64,000 bases of DNA. Origin: Rhodanobacter sp. T12-5. GTDB lineage: Bacteria > Pseudomonadota > Gammaproteobacteria > Xanthomonadales > Rhodanobacteraceae. The notes under the pieces were generated by a model. The model was given only the letters and a program-made list of their open reading frames with translations. It did not search any database and was not told where the DNA came from. A program made the position numbers and the translations under genes. Below are positions 9,104 through 17,685 of the stretch, piece by piece (the stretch's first letter is position 1; each line of letters opens with the position of its first letter). The stretch is from NCBI RefSeq assembly GCF_008329435.1, contig NZ_NPKN01000007.1, positions 186,001 through 250,000 on the forward strand, written 5' to 3'.

Positions 9104-11428
9104 TCAGTGCAGATTCTCCAGCAAGCGCCGGGCGGTGTCCTGCTGCATCTGGCTGCCTTCCTTCATCACTTCGCCCAGCATCGAACGCGCGCCGTCGGCG
9201 TCGCCCATGTCCAGATAGGCGCGGGCCAGATCGAGCTTGGTGTCGATCGGGTCGTCGTTGAACTCGTCGGGGTTGCCATTGTGGTCGACCAGCGACGAGG
9301 TGTTTTCCGTTGCATTGAAATCCCAGTCCGATGCCGCTTCGGAGGGAGCCTCGTTCGACGCTTCCGTCTTGCGCGGCGCCACGACCGTTTCGTCCGATGC
9401 CGCCGCGTGATCGACGGCAGCTTCACTGCCTGCGGGCGTGCTCAGGTCAAAATTGAAGCTGTACTCGCTGACCTTCCTCGGCGCCGGCGGCACCGGCAAG
9501 GTCGACACGACGGTCGGCGCATCGCTGTCGTCGGCGTAGTCGTCGATATCGAATTCACGGCGCGCCTCGTTTTCCTCATACGCCGGCAACTCGGGCTCGG
9601 GGTGATGGTCGAACAGGGGGTGCGCCGGGACCAGGTCTTCGCCCATGTGGACGACGTCCTGCCACTCGTCCTGCTGCGGATCGGTGATGTGGGCGTGCAT
9701 CGCCTCGGCAGCGGCCTCGAAATGTTCGACGTCGCGACGCGAGTAATACAGGGTGACCAGTTCCAGGTGCAGGTCGATGTCATCCGGATGCTCGGCCAGC
9801 TGGTCGAGCAGTTCCTCCTGATCGACGTCCGTGCCGTTGACGAGGTCCTGTTCGACCGATGGCTCCGAACCGAAGCGATCGGCCAGCGACGATTTCGAAG
9901 CCGATGCCGCAGGCTTGCGTCGACGACCGAGCATGGCCAGCAGGATCAACAGCACGATCGCACCGGCGCCGGCTGCCCAGGTCCAGGGCTGCATGTACCA
10001 AGGCTGCTCGAACGCAGCCGCGGGTTTTGGCTTGACGACCGAGGGCTTGGCCGCGGGCGACTTCGCCACAGCCGGGGCTGGCGCGACCGCCGTCGAAGTG
10101 GTTGCTGCGCTGGCGGATGCGGCCGAACCTGCCATCGCAGGTGCCGCGTTCGCATGAGCGACGGTGCCGGCCATTGCCGGGGCGGATCCTGCCTGGACCT
10201 GGGCTGGTGCCGAACTGGTGGCGGTTGCCAGCGGTGCGGCAGCGGCGGCAGTTGCGCTGCTCGCCGGCGTCGGGGACAAGCCGCCGGCCTTGCGCGCCGC
10301 CGCCAGCCGGGCCTGCAAGGCGGCGATTTCGCTGTCCTTGAGCGACAGCAGATGTTCGTTCTTGCTGTTGATGTCGGTCAGGTCTTTCAGCCGGGTCTTC
10401 AAATCGCTGCTTTGCTGCTGCAGGCTGGCGAGGCTTTCCTGGGTACGCAGCAGATCCTGGCGGAGGGCCGCGGCGGATTTGTCGCCCTTGCCGTTGCCCT
10501 GGCTTCCCGCACCATGCCCTTCTTTGGCCGGCACCAGTGCCAGCCGATCGCCGCTGTCGCTTGCGGTATTGTCCGGCGTGCCGGAAGCCGAAGCGCGTGT
10601 CGCTGCATCGGCGACCACGGCAGGCTTGCCCGGTGTCCCGGCACGCCAGTCGCTGTTCTCCCGGCGCACTTCGGCCATCGCCGCGGCAATCGTCATCGTC
10701 TGCGCTTCGGCGGCGGTCGGTACACGCAGGACCGCACCGGTTTTCAAGGCGTTGATGTTGTCGCGATAGAACGCATCGGGATTGGCCTGCTTCAACGCCA
10801 GCAGCATCTGCTGAACGTCGACGCCCGCTGGTGCCGTGGCGTGGGCAATTCCCGACAGCGTCTGGCCACGCTGGATCGGGCCGTACTGACCATTGGTGCT
10901 CGCAGGCCGGGTTGCCGCCGGGCGCGACACGGCAGCCACCGCCTGTCGTGGCGCGGCAGTCGTCGCCGGCGCCCGGCTTGCCGTATGCGAAGGAGCAGCG
11001 GGGGCGGGAGCGGCAGGGGCGGCCGCTGGCTGGCTGCCGGGCGGATCGAGCAGGATGGCGAATTCACGCACGGTCCTGCCGGCTTTGCCGTTCACTTCGA
11101 TCAACAGGTCGAGATACGGGTTGTCCACCGCCACGCTGCTGGTGATGCGAATCACCGGATGGCCGCTACCGGCGCCAACGACGCTGAAGTGCAAGGGGAT
11201 CGCAGTACGTCCGCCAACGATGCCGGCTCGGGCGAATTCCTCACTGGAAGCGAGCTGCACGGAGAGATTCTGCAGCTCGGCCGGGTTGGCCGGAGTCAGC
11301 GGAATCTCGGCCAGCAGAGGCTGCCCCAATGCAGACTTGACGCGAACCTGGCCAAGATCCAGTGCCAGTACCTGGCTACTGCCCAATGCCAGAGCGACCA
11401 GCATCGACAATTTCAACGAACGATTCAT
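9104..11428 (-). CDS. fimV: FimV-type polar hub protein
   Basis: This 774-residue envelope protein supports type IV pilus assembly and polar organisation by binding peptidoglycan and recruiting polar partners. Order of parts: signal peptide (1-22), FimV N-terminal domain beginning ALDLGQVRVKSALGQPL, an Ala/Pro linker, a LysM domain (about 182-238), a coiled coil (about 320-380), a low-complexity stretch, one membrane helix (about 483-501), then a long acidic cytoplasmic region ending in the FimV C-terminal TPR-like domain (LDLARAYLDMGDADGARSML). The ATG at 11428 is chosen because the signal peptide starts there; the frame is open to 11560 without meaning. Confidence 0.93.
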   Translation of the reverse strand: MNRSLKLSMLVALALGSSQVLALDLGQVRVKSALGQPLLAEIPLTPANPAELQNLSVQLASSEEFARAGIVGGRTAIPLHFSVVGAGSGHPVIRITSSVAVDNPYLDLLIEVNGKAGRTVREFAILLDPPGSQPAAAPAAPAPAAPSHTASRAPATTAAPRQAVAAVSRPAATRPASTNGQYGPIQRGQTLSGIAHATAPAGVDVQQMLLALKQANPDAFYRDNINALKTGAVLRVPTAAEAQTMTIAAAMAEVRRENSDWRAGTPGKPAVVADAATRASASGTPDNTASDSGDRLALVPAKEGHGAGSQGNGKGDKSAAALRQDLLRTQESLASLQQQSSDLKTRLKDLTDINSKNEHLLSLKDSEIAALQARLAAARKAGGLSPTPASSATAAAAAPLATATSSAPAQVQAGSAPAMAGTVAHANAAPAMAGSAASASAATTSTAVAPAPAVAKSPAAKPSVVKPKPAAAFEQPWYMQPWTWAAGAGAIVLLILLAMLGRRRKPAASASKSSLADRFGSEPSVEQDLVNGTDVDQEELLDQLAEHPDDIDLHLELVTLYYSRRDVEHFEAAAEAMHAHITDPQQDEWQDVVHMGEDLVPAHPLFDHHPEPELPAYEENEARREFDIDDYADDSDAPTVVSTLPVPPAPRKVSEYSFNFDLSTPAGSEAAVDHAAASDETVVAPRKTEASNEAPSEAASDWDFNATENTSSLVDHNGNPDEFNDDPIDTKLDLARAYLDMGDADGARSMLGEVMKEGSQMQQDTARRLLENLH

Positions 11429-11773
11429 TACGTGTTCCCCCGAACGATCCTGGCGCCATGCGTGGTGTCGCCGCTGCGGCGGCCACTGCTCCAAACGAGG
11501 TGCCACTTTAGTTATATGCAGGCCAATCAACAATAGCTGCGGCGAATACTTGCAGCGCATTGCTGCAGTGTGTTCTCAGGCCTCACCCAAAATTCGACCA
11601 CCGTAGCCAAGGCGTCGCCGGGCATCCCTGACCAGGTGCGTGATGGGCTAATCCGGGGAGTCCGGCAGGCCAAGTGTCCTGGATTTGGGCGCAGCGCGCC
11701 GCCGGCACGGACCCTGGATGGCCGGCTGCAGCAGGCGGCCATCTTTCCACAAGCCGTCATTGCAGCGGCACTT
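11429..11773. other. Non-coding gap upstream of fimV
   Basis: This 345-bp gap separates fimV from the small secreted protein gene and should hold the fimV promoter. I see no convincing gene in it. It contains an imperfect palindrome, ATGGCCGGCTGCAGCAGG followed by CGGCCAT (about 11717-11741), and a stretch around 11620-11690 that looks like a decayed dispersed repeat. No clear -35/-10 pair could be assigned. Confidence 0.4.
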
Positions 11774-12073
11774 TCAATGGTGTCCGGTCGTCGGCTCGGC
11801 ATGCAACGCCTGCAGTTGCTTGTGCAGCTCGTTGATCGCCTCGTCCTGCCGCTGCAGGCGCTCGCTGGCCTGCTTGCGATCGGACTCCTGGCGGGCCACG
11901 GCCTGCTGCAGTTTCTCGACATCCGCGCGATGCTGCTGCAGGCGCTGCCGGGCTTGCGGCAACGCGGCCCGGGTTGACGCCGAAACGGCCGCCTGCGCCA
12001 CCGGGCCGCCGCCGGCCCAAACGGGAGATGCCGTCAACAAGGCGATCAAGCCCCAGAGTCGTGCATGGTGCAT
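11774..12073 (-). CDS. Small secreted coiled-coil protein
   Basis: A 99-residue protein with a signal peptide (MHHARLWGLIALLTASPVWA, cut before GGG) followed by about 65 residues with strong heptad character rich in Gln, Arg, Glu and Ala (LQQHRADVEKLQQAVARQ). It is likely periplasmic and possibly oligomeric. It lies 2 bp after the asd stop on the same strand, just upstream of fimV, so it may belong to the asd transcript. The family is not recognised. The ATG at 12073 is preferred because the signal sequence begins there. Confidence 0.65.
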   Translation of the reverse strand: MHHARLWGLIALLTASPVWAGGGPVAQAAVSASTRAALPQARQRLQQHRADVEKLQQAVARQESDRKQASERLQRQDEAINELHKQLQALHAEPTTGHH

Positions 12074-12075
12074 GG

Positions 12076-13107
12076 TCAGAGATAACCCTCGATCAGCAAT
12101 TCGGCGATCTGAACCGCATTCAGCGCAGCTCCCTTGCGGATATTGTCCGAAACCACCCACAGATCCAGCCCTCGCTCATGCGAGATGTCTTCGCGGATGC
12201 GCCCCACGAACACCGCATCGTTGCCGGCCGCCTCGCCCACCGGGGTCGGATAGCCGCCCGGCTGGCGCTCGTCCATCAGCACCACGCCCGGCGCCTGCCG
12301 CAGCAGTTCGCGGGCCTCGTCGGCGGTGATCTTGTCGCTGGTTTCGATGTGCACGGCCTCGGAATGGCCATAGAACACCGGCACGCGCACCGCGGTCGGG
12401 TTGACCTGGATCGACTCGTCCTCAAGGATCTTGCGGGTTTCCCACACCAGCTTCATCTCTTCTTTGGTGTAGCCGTTGGGCTGGAAATCATCAATTTGCG
12501 GGATCACATTGAACGCGATCTGCGCGGGAAATTTCTTGCCCGGTTCCACGGTTTGGAAGTTCAGCAACGCCGCAGTCTGCCGTCCCAGCTCCTCCATGCC
12601 GGTGCGACCGGCGCCGGAAACCGACTGGTAGGTGGCCACGTTGATCCGCTCGATCTGCGCCGCCCGGTGGATCGGCGCCAGGGCCACCAGCATCTGCATG
12701 GTCGAACAGTTCGGGTTCGCGATGATGCCGCGGTTGGTGTATTGGGCGATGGCATGGGGATTCACCTCGCTGATCACCAGCGGGATGTCGTCCTGGTAGC
12801 GGAACTCCGAAGTATTGTCGATCACCACCGCACCGGCCGCCGCCGCACGCGGCGCGTGCTCGCGGCTGACCGAGCCGCCGGCCGAGAAGAACGCAATGTC
12901 GACACCCTCGAAATCATAGGTATCGAGCAGTTGCACCGTGATCTCCTCGCCGGCGAACGTGACCTTGCCGCCGGCCGAGCGCTCGCTGGCCAGGGGCACC
13001 AGCTCGCTGACCGGGAAATCGCGCTCGGCGAGGATCGCCAGCAACGCTTCGCCGACCGCGCCGGTGGCACCGACCATGGCGACCTTGTAACTGCTCTTCT
13101 GACTCAT
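12076..13107 (-). CDS. asd: Aspartate-semialdehyde dehydrogenase
   Basis: This 343-residue NADP-dependent enzyme reduces aspartyl phosphate to aspartate semialdehyde, feeding lysine/diaminopimelate, threonine and methionine synthesis. The Rossmann motif is VGATGAVGEALL (about 12-23). The catalytic cysteine is in IIANPNCSTMQM (about 128-139), and a conserved His-containing segment PVFYGHSEAVHIE follows. Length and layout fit the family. It is transcribed with the downstream small secreted protein. Confidence 0.96.
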   Translation of the reverse strand: MSQKSSYKVAMVGATGAVGEALLAILAERDFPVSELVPLASERSAGGKVTFAGEEITVQLLDTYDFEGVDIAFFSAGGSVSREHAPRAAAAGAVVIDNTSEFRYQDDIPLVISEVNPHAIAQYTNRGIIANPNCSTMQMLVALAPIHRAAQIERINVATYQSVSGAGRTGMEELGRQTAALLNFQTVEPGKKFPAQIAFNVIPQIDDFQPNGYTKEEMKLVWETRKILEDESIQVNPTAVRVPVFYGHSEAVHIETSDKITADEARELLRQAPGVVLMDERQPGGYPTPVGEAAGNDAVFVGRIREDISHERGLDLWVVSDNIRKGAALNAVQIAELLIEGYL

Positions 13108-13142
13108 GGAGTGATTTGCTCAGGAATGAAGGATCGTGCCAG

Positions 13143-14132
13143 TCACAGCACGTTCGGGTTGAGGATGTTGGGTGGACGCCCGGCATGCTGGCCAAAACCG
13201 AATATGGCCAGCACATTGTCGACCGCCACCGAGGTCATGGCCCGGCGCGTTTCGGTCGTGGCGCTGGCGATATGCGGGCTGAGCACGACATTGTCCAGTG
13301 CGAGCAGGCCGGGGTTCACTGCCGGCTCGCCCTCGAACACGTCCAGCGCGGCACCGGCCAGCCGCCGCTCGCGCAAGGCCGCGGCCAGCGCGGCATCATC
13401 GACGATGCCGCCACGGGCCACGTTGATCAGCATCGCCGTCGGTTTCATCAGTGCCAGTTCGGGCGCACCGATCGCGTGTCGCGTCTGCGCGGTCAACGGC
13501 AGCACCAGCATCAGGAAATCCGATTCGCGCAACAGCTGCTGCTTGTCGACGTAGCGCGCGTTGCAGGCGCGTTCGTCCGCCTCCGGCAACGGCGAACGGT
13601 TGTGATAGAGCACCGGCATGCCGAAGCCGGCCGCGCGACGCGCAATGGCCTGGCCGATACGCCCCATGCCGAGGATGCCCAGCGTACGGCCGCGCACGTC
13701 GGTGCCCAGCCATGCCTTGAATTCGGTGGCATGCCAATGCCCCGCGCGCAGCCAGCGTTCGGCTGCACTCATTCGCCGCGCCACGCCCAGCATCAACGCC
13801 CAGGCGTAGTCCGCCACGCTCTCGTTGAGCACGTCGGCGGTGTTGGAGACAGCGATGCCGGCTGCGCTAAGCGCGTCCAGATCGAGGTTGTCGTAACCGA
13901 CGCTGAGGTTGGCGACGATGCGCAGCCGCGTCGCACCGGCAATTTCCGCCGCGCCGATGCGCTCCTTCAGGCCCACGATCGCCGCGTCCTGTCCGGCCAG
14001 CCTGGCGGCCAGCTCGCTGCGGCTGAACGCCACTTCCGCCGGCTCGGCCGTTACCTCGAAGTACGGTTCGAGCCGCGCGATGACGCCGGGAAAGGTGGGA
14101 CGGGAAATCCAGACGCGCGGCTTGTCACTCAT
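13143..14132 (-). CDS. D-2-hydroxyacid dehydrogenase (GhrB/glycerate type)
   Basis: A 329-residue NAD(P)-dependent dehydrogenase that probably reduces glyoxylate, hydroxypyruvate or 2-ketogluconate. The cofactor fold is seen as LGILGMGRIGQAIARRA. The catalytic Arg, Glu and His lie in NVARGGIVDDAAL, LDVFEGEPAVN and LSPHIASATTETR. I start at the ATG at 14132 (MSDKPRVWISR); an in-frame start at 14156 would add eight residues. It sits between asd and aroC on the same strand. Substrate preference cannot be assigned from sequence. Confidence 0.85.
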   Translation of the reverse strand: MSDKPRVWISRPTFPGVIARLEPYFEVTAEPAEVAFSRSELAARLAGQDAAIVGLKERIGAAEIAGATRLRIVANLSVGYDNLDLDALSAAGIAVSNTADVLNESVADYAWALMLGVARRMSAAERWLRAGHWHATEFKAWLGTDVRGRTLGILGMGRIGQAIARRAAGFGMPVLYHNRSPLPEADERACNARYVDKQQLLRESDFLMLVLPLTAQTRHAIGAPELALMKPTAMLINVARGGIVDDAALAAALRERRLAGAALDVFEGEPAVNPGLLALDNVVLSPHIASATTETRRAMTSVAVDNVLAIFGFGQHAGRPPNILNPNVL

Positions 14133-14160
14133 CGGCAGGGTTCCGCTTCGCAGCACTCGG

Positions 14161-15249
14161 TCACGGGATACGCGGCATCACCGCGCCCACGTCGCCACAC
14201 TGCGCACGATGACGCAACGCATGGTCCATCAGCACCAGCGCCATCATCGCCTCGGCGATCGGGGTGGCACGGATGCCGACGCAGGGATCGTGGCGGCCCT
14301 TGGTCACCACTTCCACCGCCTCGCCGGCCAGGTTCACGCTGTGGCCGGGGATCAGGATGCTGGAGGTGGGTTTCAGCACGATCGAGGCCGTCACCGGCTG
14401 GCCGCTGCTGATGCCGCCAAGAATACCGCCGGCATGATTGGACGTAAAGCCGTCCAAATACATTTCATCGCGGTGTTCGCTGCCGCGTTGGGCGACCGCG
14501 GCAAAACCATCGCCGATCTCCACGCCCTTGACCGCGTTGATCGACATCAGCGCGCCGGCCAGGTCGCCGTCCAGCTTGCCGTAGATCGGTTCGCCCCAGC
14601 CAGGCGGCACGCCATCGGCGACCACGTTGACACGCGCGCCGACCGAATCGCCGGATTTGCGCAGCGCGTTGATGTAGGTCTCCAGCGCCGGCACCTGCGC
14701 CGTGTCGGGCCAGAAGAACGGGTTCTGCTCCACCGCGTCCCAGTCGAACGCATCCGGCACGACCTCGCCGATCTGCGCCAGGTAGCCGCGCACCCGCACG
14801 CCGTGGTGCTCGGCCAGCCACTTCTTGGCGACCACCGCCGCGGCCACGCGCATGGTGGTCTCGCGCGCCGACGAACGCCCGCCACCACGCGGGTCGCGGA
14901 TGCCGTACTTCTGCCAGTAGGTGTAGTCGGCGTGACCGGGCCGGAAGGTCTGCTCGATCTCGCCGTAATCCTTGCTGCGCTGGTCCGTGTTGCGGATCAG
15001 CAGCGCGATCGGCGTGCCGGTGGTCTTGCCTTCGTAGACGCCGGAAAGAATTTCCACCTCGTCCGACTCGTGCCGTTGAGAGGTGTAGCGGCTGCGGCCG
15101 GTAGCGCGACGATCGAGGTCGGTACGAAACTCCTCGGCACCGATCGGCAACCCCGGCGGGCAACCATCGATCACGCAGCCGATCGCCGGGCCGTGGCTTT
15201 CGCCAAACGTGGTAACGGTGAAAAGCTTGCCGAAGGAATTGCTGGACAT
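14161..15249 (-). CDS. aroC: Chorismate synthase
   Basis: This 362-residue FMN-dependent enzyme converts EPSP to chorismate, the last common step to aromatic amino acids. Signatures are [18 protein letters not shown] near the N-terminus, [16 protein letters not shown] (about residues 127-142) and the C-terminal [14 protein letters not shown]. The ATG at 15249 gives the standard opening [15 protein letters not shown]; an in-frame extension to 15339 is unlikely. Together with trpFBA it means several aromatic pathway genes lie within 11 kb. Confidence 0.97.
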   Translation of the reverse strand: MSSNSFGKLFTVTTFGESHGPAIGCVIDGCPPGLPIGAEEFRTDLDRRATGRSRYTSQRHESDEVEILSGVYEGKTTGTPIALLIRNTDQRSKDYGEIEQTFRPGHADYTYWQKYGIRDPRGGGRSSARETTMRVAAAVVAKKWLAEHHGVRVRGYLAQIGEVVPDAFDWDAVEQNPFFWPDTAQVPALETYINALRKSGDSVGARVNVVADGVPPGWGEPIYGKLDGDLAGALMSINAVKGVEIGDGFAAVAQRGSEHRDEMYLDGFTSNHAGGILGGISSGQPVTASIVLKPTSSILIPGHSVNLAGEAVEVVTKGRHDPCVGIRATPIAEAMMALVLMDHALRHRAQCGDVGAVMPRIP

Positions 15250-15342
15250 GGGCATCGGGACGTCGGGCGGGAGCCCGCACAGCTTAACCGCGATGGCGAA
15301 CCGTTGCGCATCGACCGAGTGGCAGGGATCGGCGGCCAACCG

Positions 15343-16656
15343 CTATTGCAGGGTATACAGATACGCCGCGATATCGCGTGCGTCGCGTTCGGTCATGCCG
15401 GTATTCGGCATCGCATTGCCGGGCAACACGCGCTGCGGGTCGCGCAACCACATCATCAGGTTGTCGGGATTGTTGTGCAGCATGCCGGCGATATACGCGC
15501 GCTGGCCGAACTGGGTCAGCGGCGGCCCCACGGTGCCGCTCGCCTGCGCCACGCCGGGCACCGTGTGGCAAGTGCCGCAGCCGTAATGCTGGATCAGGGC
15601 CGGACCGCGCGCGGGCTGCGCGCCGCTGATCTGCCACGGCGAAGTCGCCGCCTTGTCGTGACACCCGCTCAACGCCAGCACCGCGAGCAGCAGCGAAAGC
15701 GTGCCCACACCCTGCAGCGCGCGGGTTCGTCGACCCGCCCTCATCGCCGTCACCGCCTTGCGCTCGGCGTCATGCAGCCAGGCCACGAACAACACCGCCA
15801 TGGTGCCGGTGTAAACCAGGCCGGCCGGTACCCACATGATCAAGCCCGCCAGCTGTTGGTCTTCCAGCAGGCTCAGTCCCCACGCCAAGGTGGTGTGCGC
15901 GTGTGCCAGATACACCGGCCGCGTCGCAAAGGTGAGGATCGCGCCGAGCAGGCCCATCTGCATGCCGAGCGTGCCGACAAACAACAGGCTCGATCCGTAG
16001 TCGAGCTGGCGCCGCCCGTACGGCGCCAGCACCAGCGACCAGAACGCCAGCGCGGTGAGGAAGAAACACAGATGCTCGCCGGCATGCACCCAGGCGTTGT
16101 CGAGCGCCCAGTCGTACGGCCCGGGCAGATGCCAGAACCATAACGCGAAGCTGGACAACACCCATACCGCCAACGGCCGCATCAGGAAGCGGATGCCGCG
16201 CTGCACGCCGGGCGCGCCCATCCAGAAGCGCCCGATCGAGCGCCGGGCCGGCAGCTCGAACGCCCACAACCACGCGGTCGCCGGCCGGCCCCACACCAGC
16301 AAGGGCGGCGCCACCAGGATCAACAGCATGTGCTGCAGCATGTGCGCGGAAAACAATTGATCGTCCAGCGCATCCAGCGGTGAGATCAGCGCGACGAACA
16401 AGACGCCGATGCCCGCGGCGAAAGCGGCATAGCGCCCGGGGCCGAACACATGCTCCCGCGCGCCGGCATCCATCCGCAGCAGCCCGCGCACGTAGCCGAA
16501 TACTGCGACGGCCAGACTCGCCAGCACCCAGCCTTCCCAGTTCCAGCCCAGTTGCCCGATGGTGGCGCCATGCGCCATTGCCGGCGCCGTGCGCGCCGCG
16601 CAGGCCAGCGCAAGCAACAGCTGCAGCCATCGCGCTGGCATCGTCAGCCGCTGCAT
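15343..16656 (-). CDS. CtaG-type oxidase assembly protein fused to a cytochrome c
   Basis: A 437-residue protein in two parts. Residues 1-300 form a Caa3_CtaG-type membrane protein with about seven helices and conserved His residues (MLQHMLLILVAPPLL, ALWFWHLPGPYDWAL, HAGEHLCFF), thought to help assemble cytochrome oxidase. From Met305 the sequence looks like an independent lipoprotein: basic N-region, hydrophobic core, lipobox LALSGC (C332), then a small cytochrome c domain with GCGTCHTVPG (haem Cys at 360/363) and a distal-Met candidate in AMPNTGM. It ends a minus-strand oxidase operon. The ATG at 16656 overlaps the upstream gene by 13 bp. A separate start at 15744 for the cytochrome part is possible. 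Confidence 0.85.
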   Translation of the reverse strand: MQRLTMPARWLQLLLALACAARTAPAMAHGATIGQLGWNWEGWVLASLAVAVFGYVRGLLRMDAGAREHVFGPGRYAAFAAGIGVLFVALISPLDALDDQLFSAHMLQHMLLILVAPPLLVWGRPATAWLWAFELPARRSIGRFWMGAPGVQRGIRFLMRPLAVWVLSSFALWFWHLPGPYDWALDNAWVHAGEHLCFFLTALAFWSLVLAPYGRRQLDYGSSLLFVGTLGMQMGLLGAILTFATRPVYLAHAHTTLAWGLSLLEDQQLAGLIMWVPAGLVYTGTMAVLFVAWLHDAERKAVTAMRAGRRTRALQGVGTLSLLLAVLALSGCHDKAATSPWQISGAQPARGPALIQHYGCGTCHTVPGVAQASGTVGPPLTQFGQRAYIAGMLHNNPDNLMMWLRDPQRVLPGNAMPNTGMTERDARDIAAYLYTLQ

Positions 16657-17078
16657 AACGGCACCAGCAGGATGGCAGCCAGGGTGAACACCAGCGCGAC
16701 CAGAAACAGTCCGCTGCATAGCAGACCGCACATCGCCATGAATCGCGTGCGCCCTTCGCCGCCGTGTACCGAACCGGGCTTCTCGTCGTGGGTGCGGCGC
16801 CAGCTGCGCCAGGCCACCAGCCCGGCGGCGATGCCGATGACGATGGCCACCAGGCTCATCGCCAGCAGAAAACCCCAGGTGCCAGTCCATAGCGGCACCG
16901 CCAGCGGCAAGTAGCGCGGAAAACATTGCTGACCGCTCAACGCGGTGCCGGCCAGCAATTCGATGTTCCAGGCCAGCGGCGCGCCGACGATACCGAAGCC
17001 CAGCGCCAGCATGCCGACGCGTTGCCGGTGCGGTGCCGGATGCGCGATGTTGGTGAATGGCAGGCGCGGCTCGCTCAT
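16644..17078 (-). CDS. Small oxidase-cluster membrane protein
   Basis: A 144-residue protein with four predicted membrane helices (around GMLALGFGIVGAPLAW, WTGTWGFLLAMSLVAIVIGI, MAMCGLLCSGLFLVALVF and its extension). It carries a central basic loop and no recognised cofactor motif. It lies between subunit III and the CtaG-cytochrome gene, overlapping the latter by 13 bp, so an accessory or assembly role in this oxidase is likely by context only. Confidence 0.75.
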   Translation of the reverse strand: MSEPRLPFTNIAHPAPHRQRVGMLALGFGIVGAPLAWNIELLAGTALSGQQCFPRYLPLAVPLWTGTWGFLLAMSLVAIVIGIAAGLVAWRSWRRTHDEKPGSVHGGEGRTRFMAMCGLLCSGLFLVALVFTLAAILLVPLCSG

Positions 17079-17082
17079 GGCA

Positions 17083-17682
17083 TCACCCCAGCCGCGGCGC
17101 GATATAGAACGTGAAGAACACCGCCAGCCAGACCACCGTGACGAAGTGCCAGTAGATCACCCCGATCGACACGGCCGAATGACGGTTCTCGTCGAAATAG
17201 TCGAAGCCCGTCCACAGCAGCAGCACCGCCAGGATCAACAGGCCGACCAGCACATGGGCCAGATGGAAGCCGGTGATGGTGAAGTACAGCGAGCTGTAGA
17301 CACTGCTGCTCAAGGTATACGGCTTGCCGGCCCACTCGATCCCTTCCAGCACGATGAAGGCGATGCCCAGCAGCAACGACAGCAGCAGCCCCGCCACCAG
17401 TTGCCAGCGGCGCCCGCGTTCGATCCCGCGCTCGCCCCACCACATCGTCACACTGCCGGCGATCAGCACCAGCGAGCCGGGAATCGCCAGGGTCAGGCTC
17501 GGCGCGCCGTTCGGCGGCCACGGCGGCGGCGAATGCGAGGCCAGGTAGAAGTAACTGAACAGCAGATACGCGAACAACGTGGCCTCGGTCGCGACCAAGG
17601 CCAGCATGCCCCACCAGCCGGAGGCGTCGCGGCCCTTGCTGCCCACTGGCAAGGTGGTGCTTGAAATGGCGATTTCAGTCAT
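17083..17682 (-). CDS. Haem-copper oxidase subunit III
   Basis: A 199-residue membrane protein with about five helices, the short form of cytochrome oxidase subunit III. Conserved features are WWGMLALVATEATLFAYLL, a glycine-serine SGGxx-like start, GIAFIVLEGIEW, and the helix pair FTITGFHLAHVLVGLLIL and IGVIYWHFVTVVWLAVFF. It has no metal centre and probably stabilises subunit I. It lies 3 bp after subunit I in the same operon. Confidence 0.92.
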   Translation of the reverse strand: MTEIAISSTTLPVGSKGRDASGWWGMLALVATEATLFAYLLFSYFYLASHSPPPWPPNGAPSLTLAIPGSLVLIAGSVTMWWGERGIERGRRWQLVAGLLLSLLLGIAFIVLEGIEWAGKPYTLSSSVYSSLYFTITGFHLAHVLVGLLILAVLLLWTGFDYFDENRHSAVSIGVIYWHFVTVVWLAVFFTFYIAPRLG

Positions 17683-17685
17683 GGC

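Noticed and set aside
9062-11536. A very long open frame on the plus strand across fimV
   Set aside because: GC-rich DNA keeps antisense frames open; the minus-strand protein has a signal peptide, LysM domain and FimV domains, whereas the plus frame is rich in Arg, Gly and Cys with no domain.
15343-16926. A longer start for the CtaG fusion up to 16926
   Set aside because: The extra 90 codons are antisense-like, Arg/His-rich and overlap the upstream membrane protein gene; the ATG at 16656 begins a proper membrane protein.
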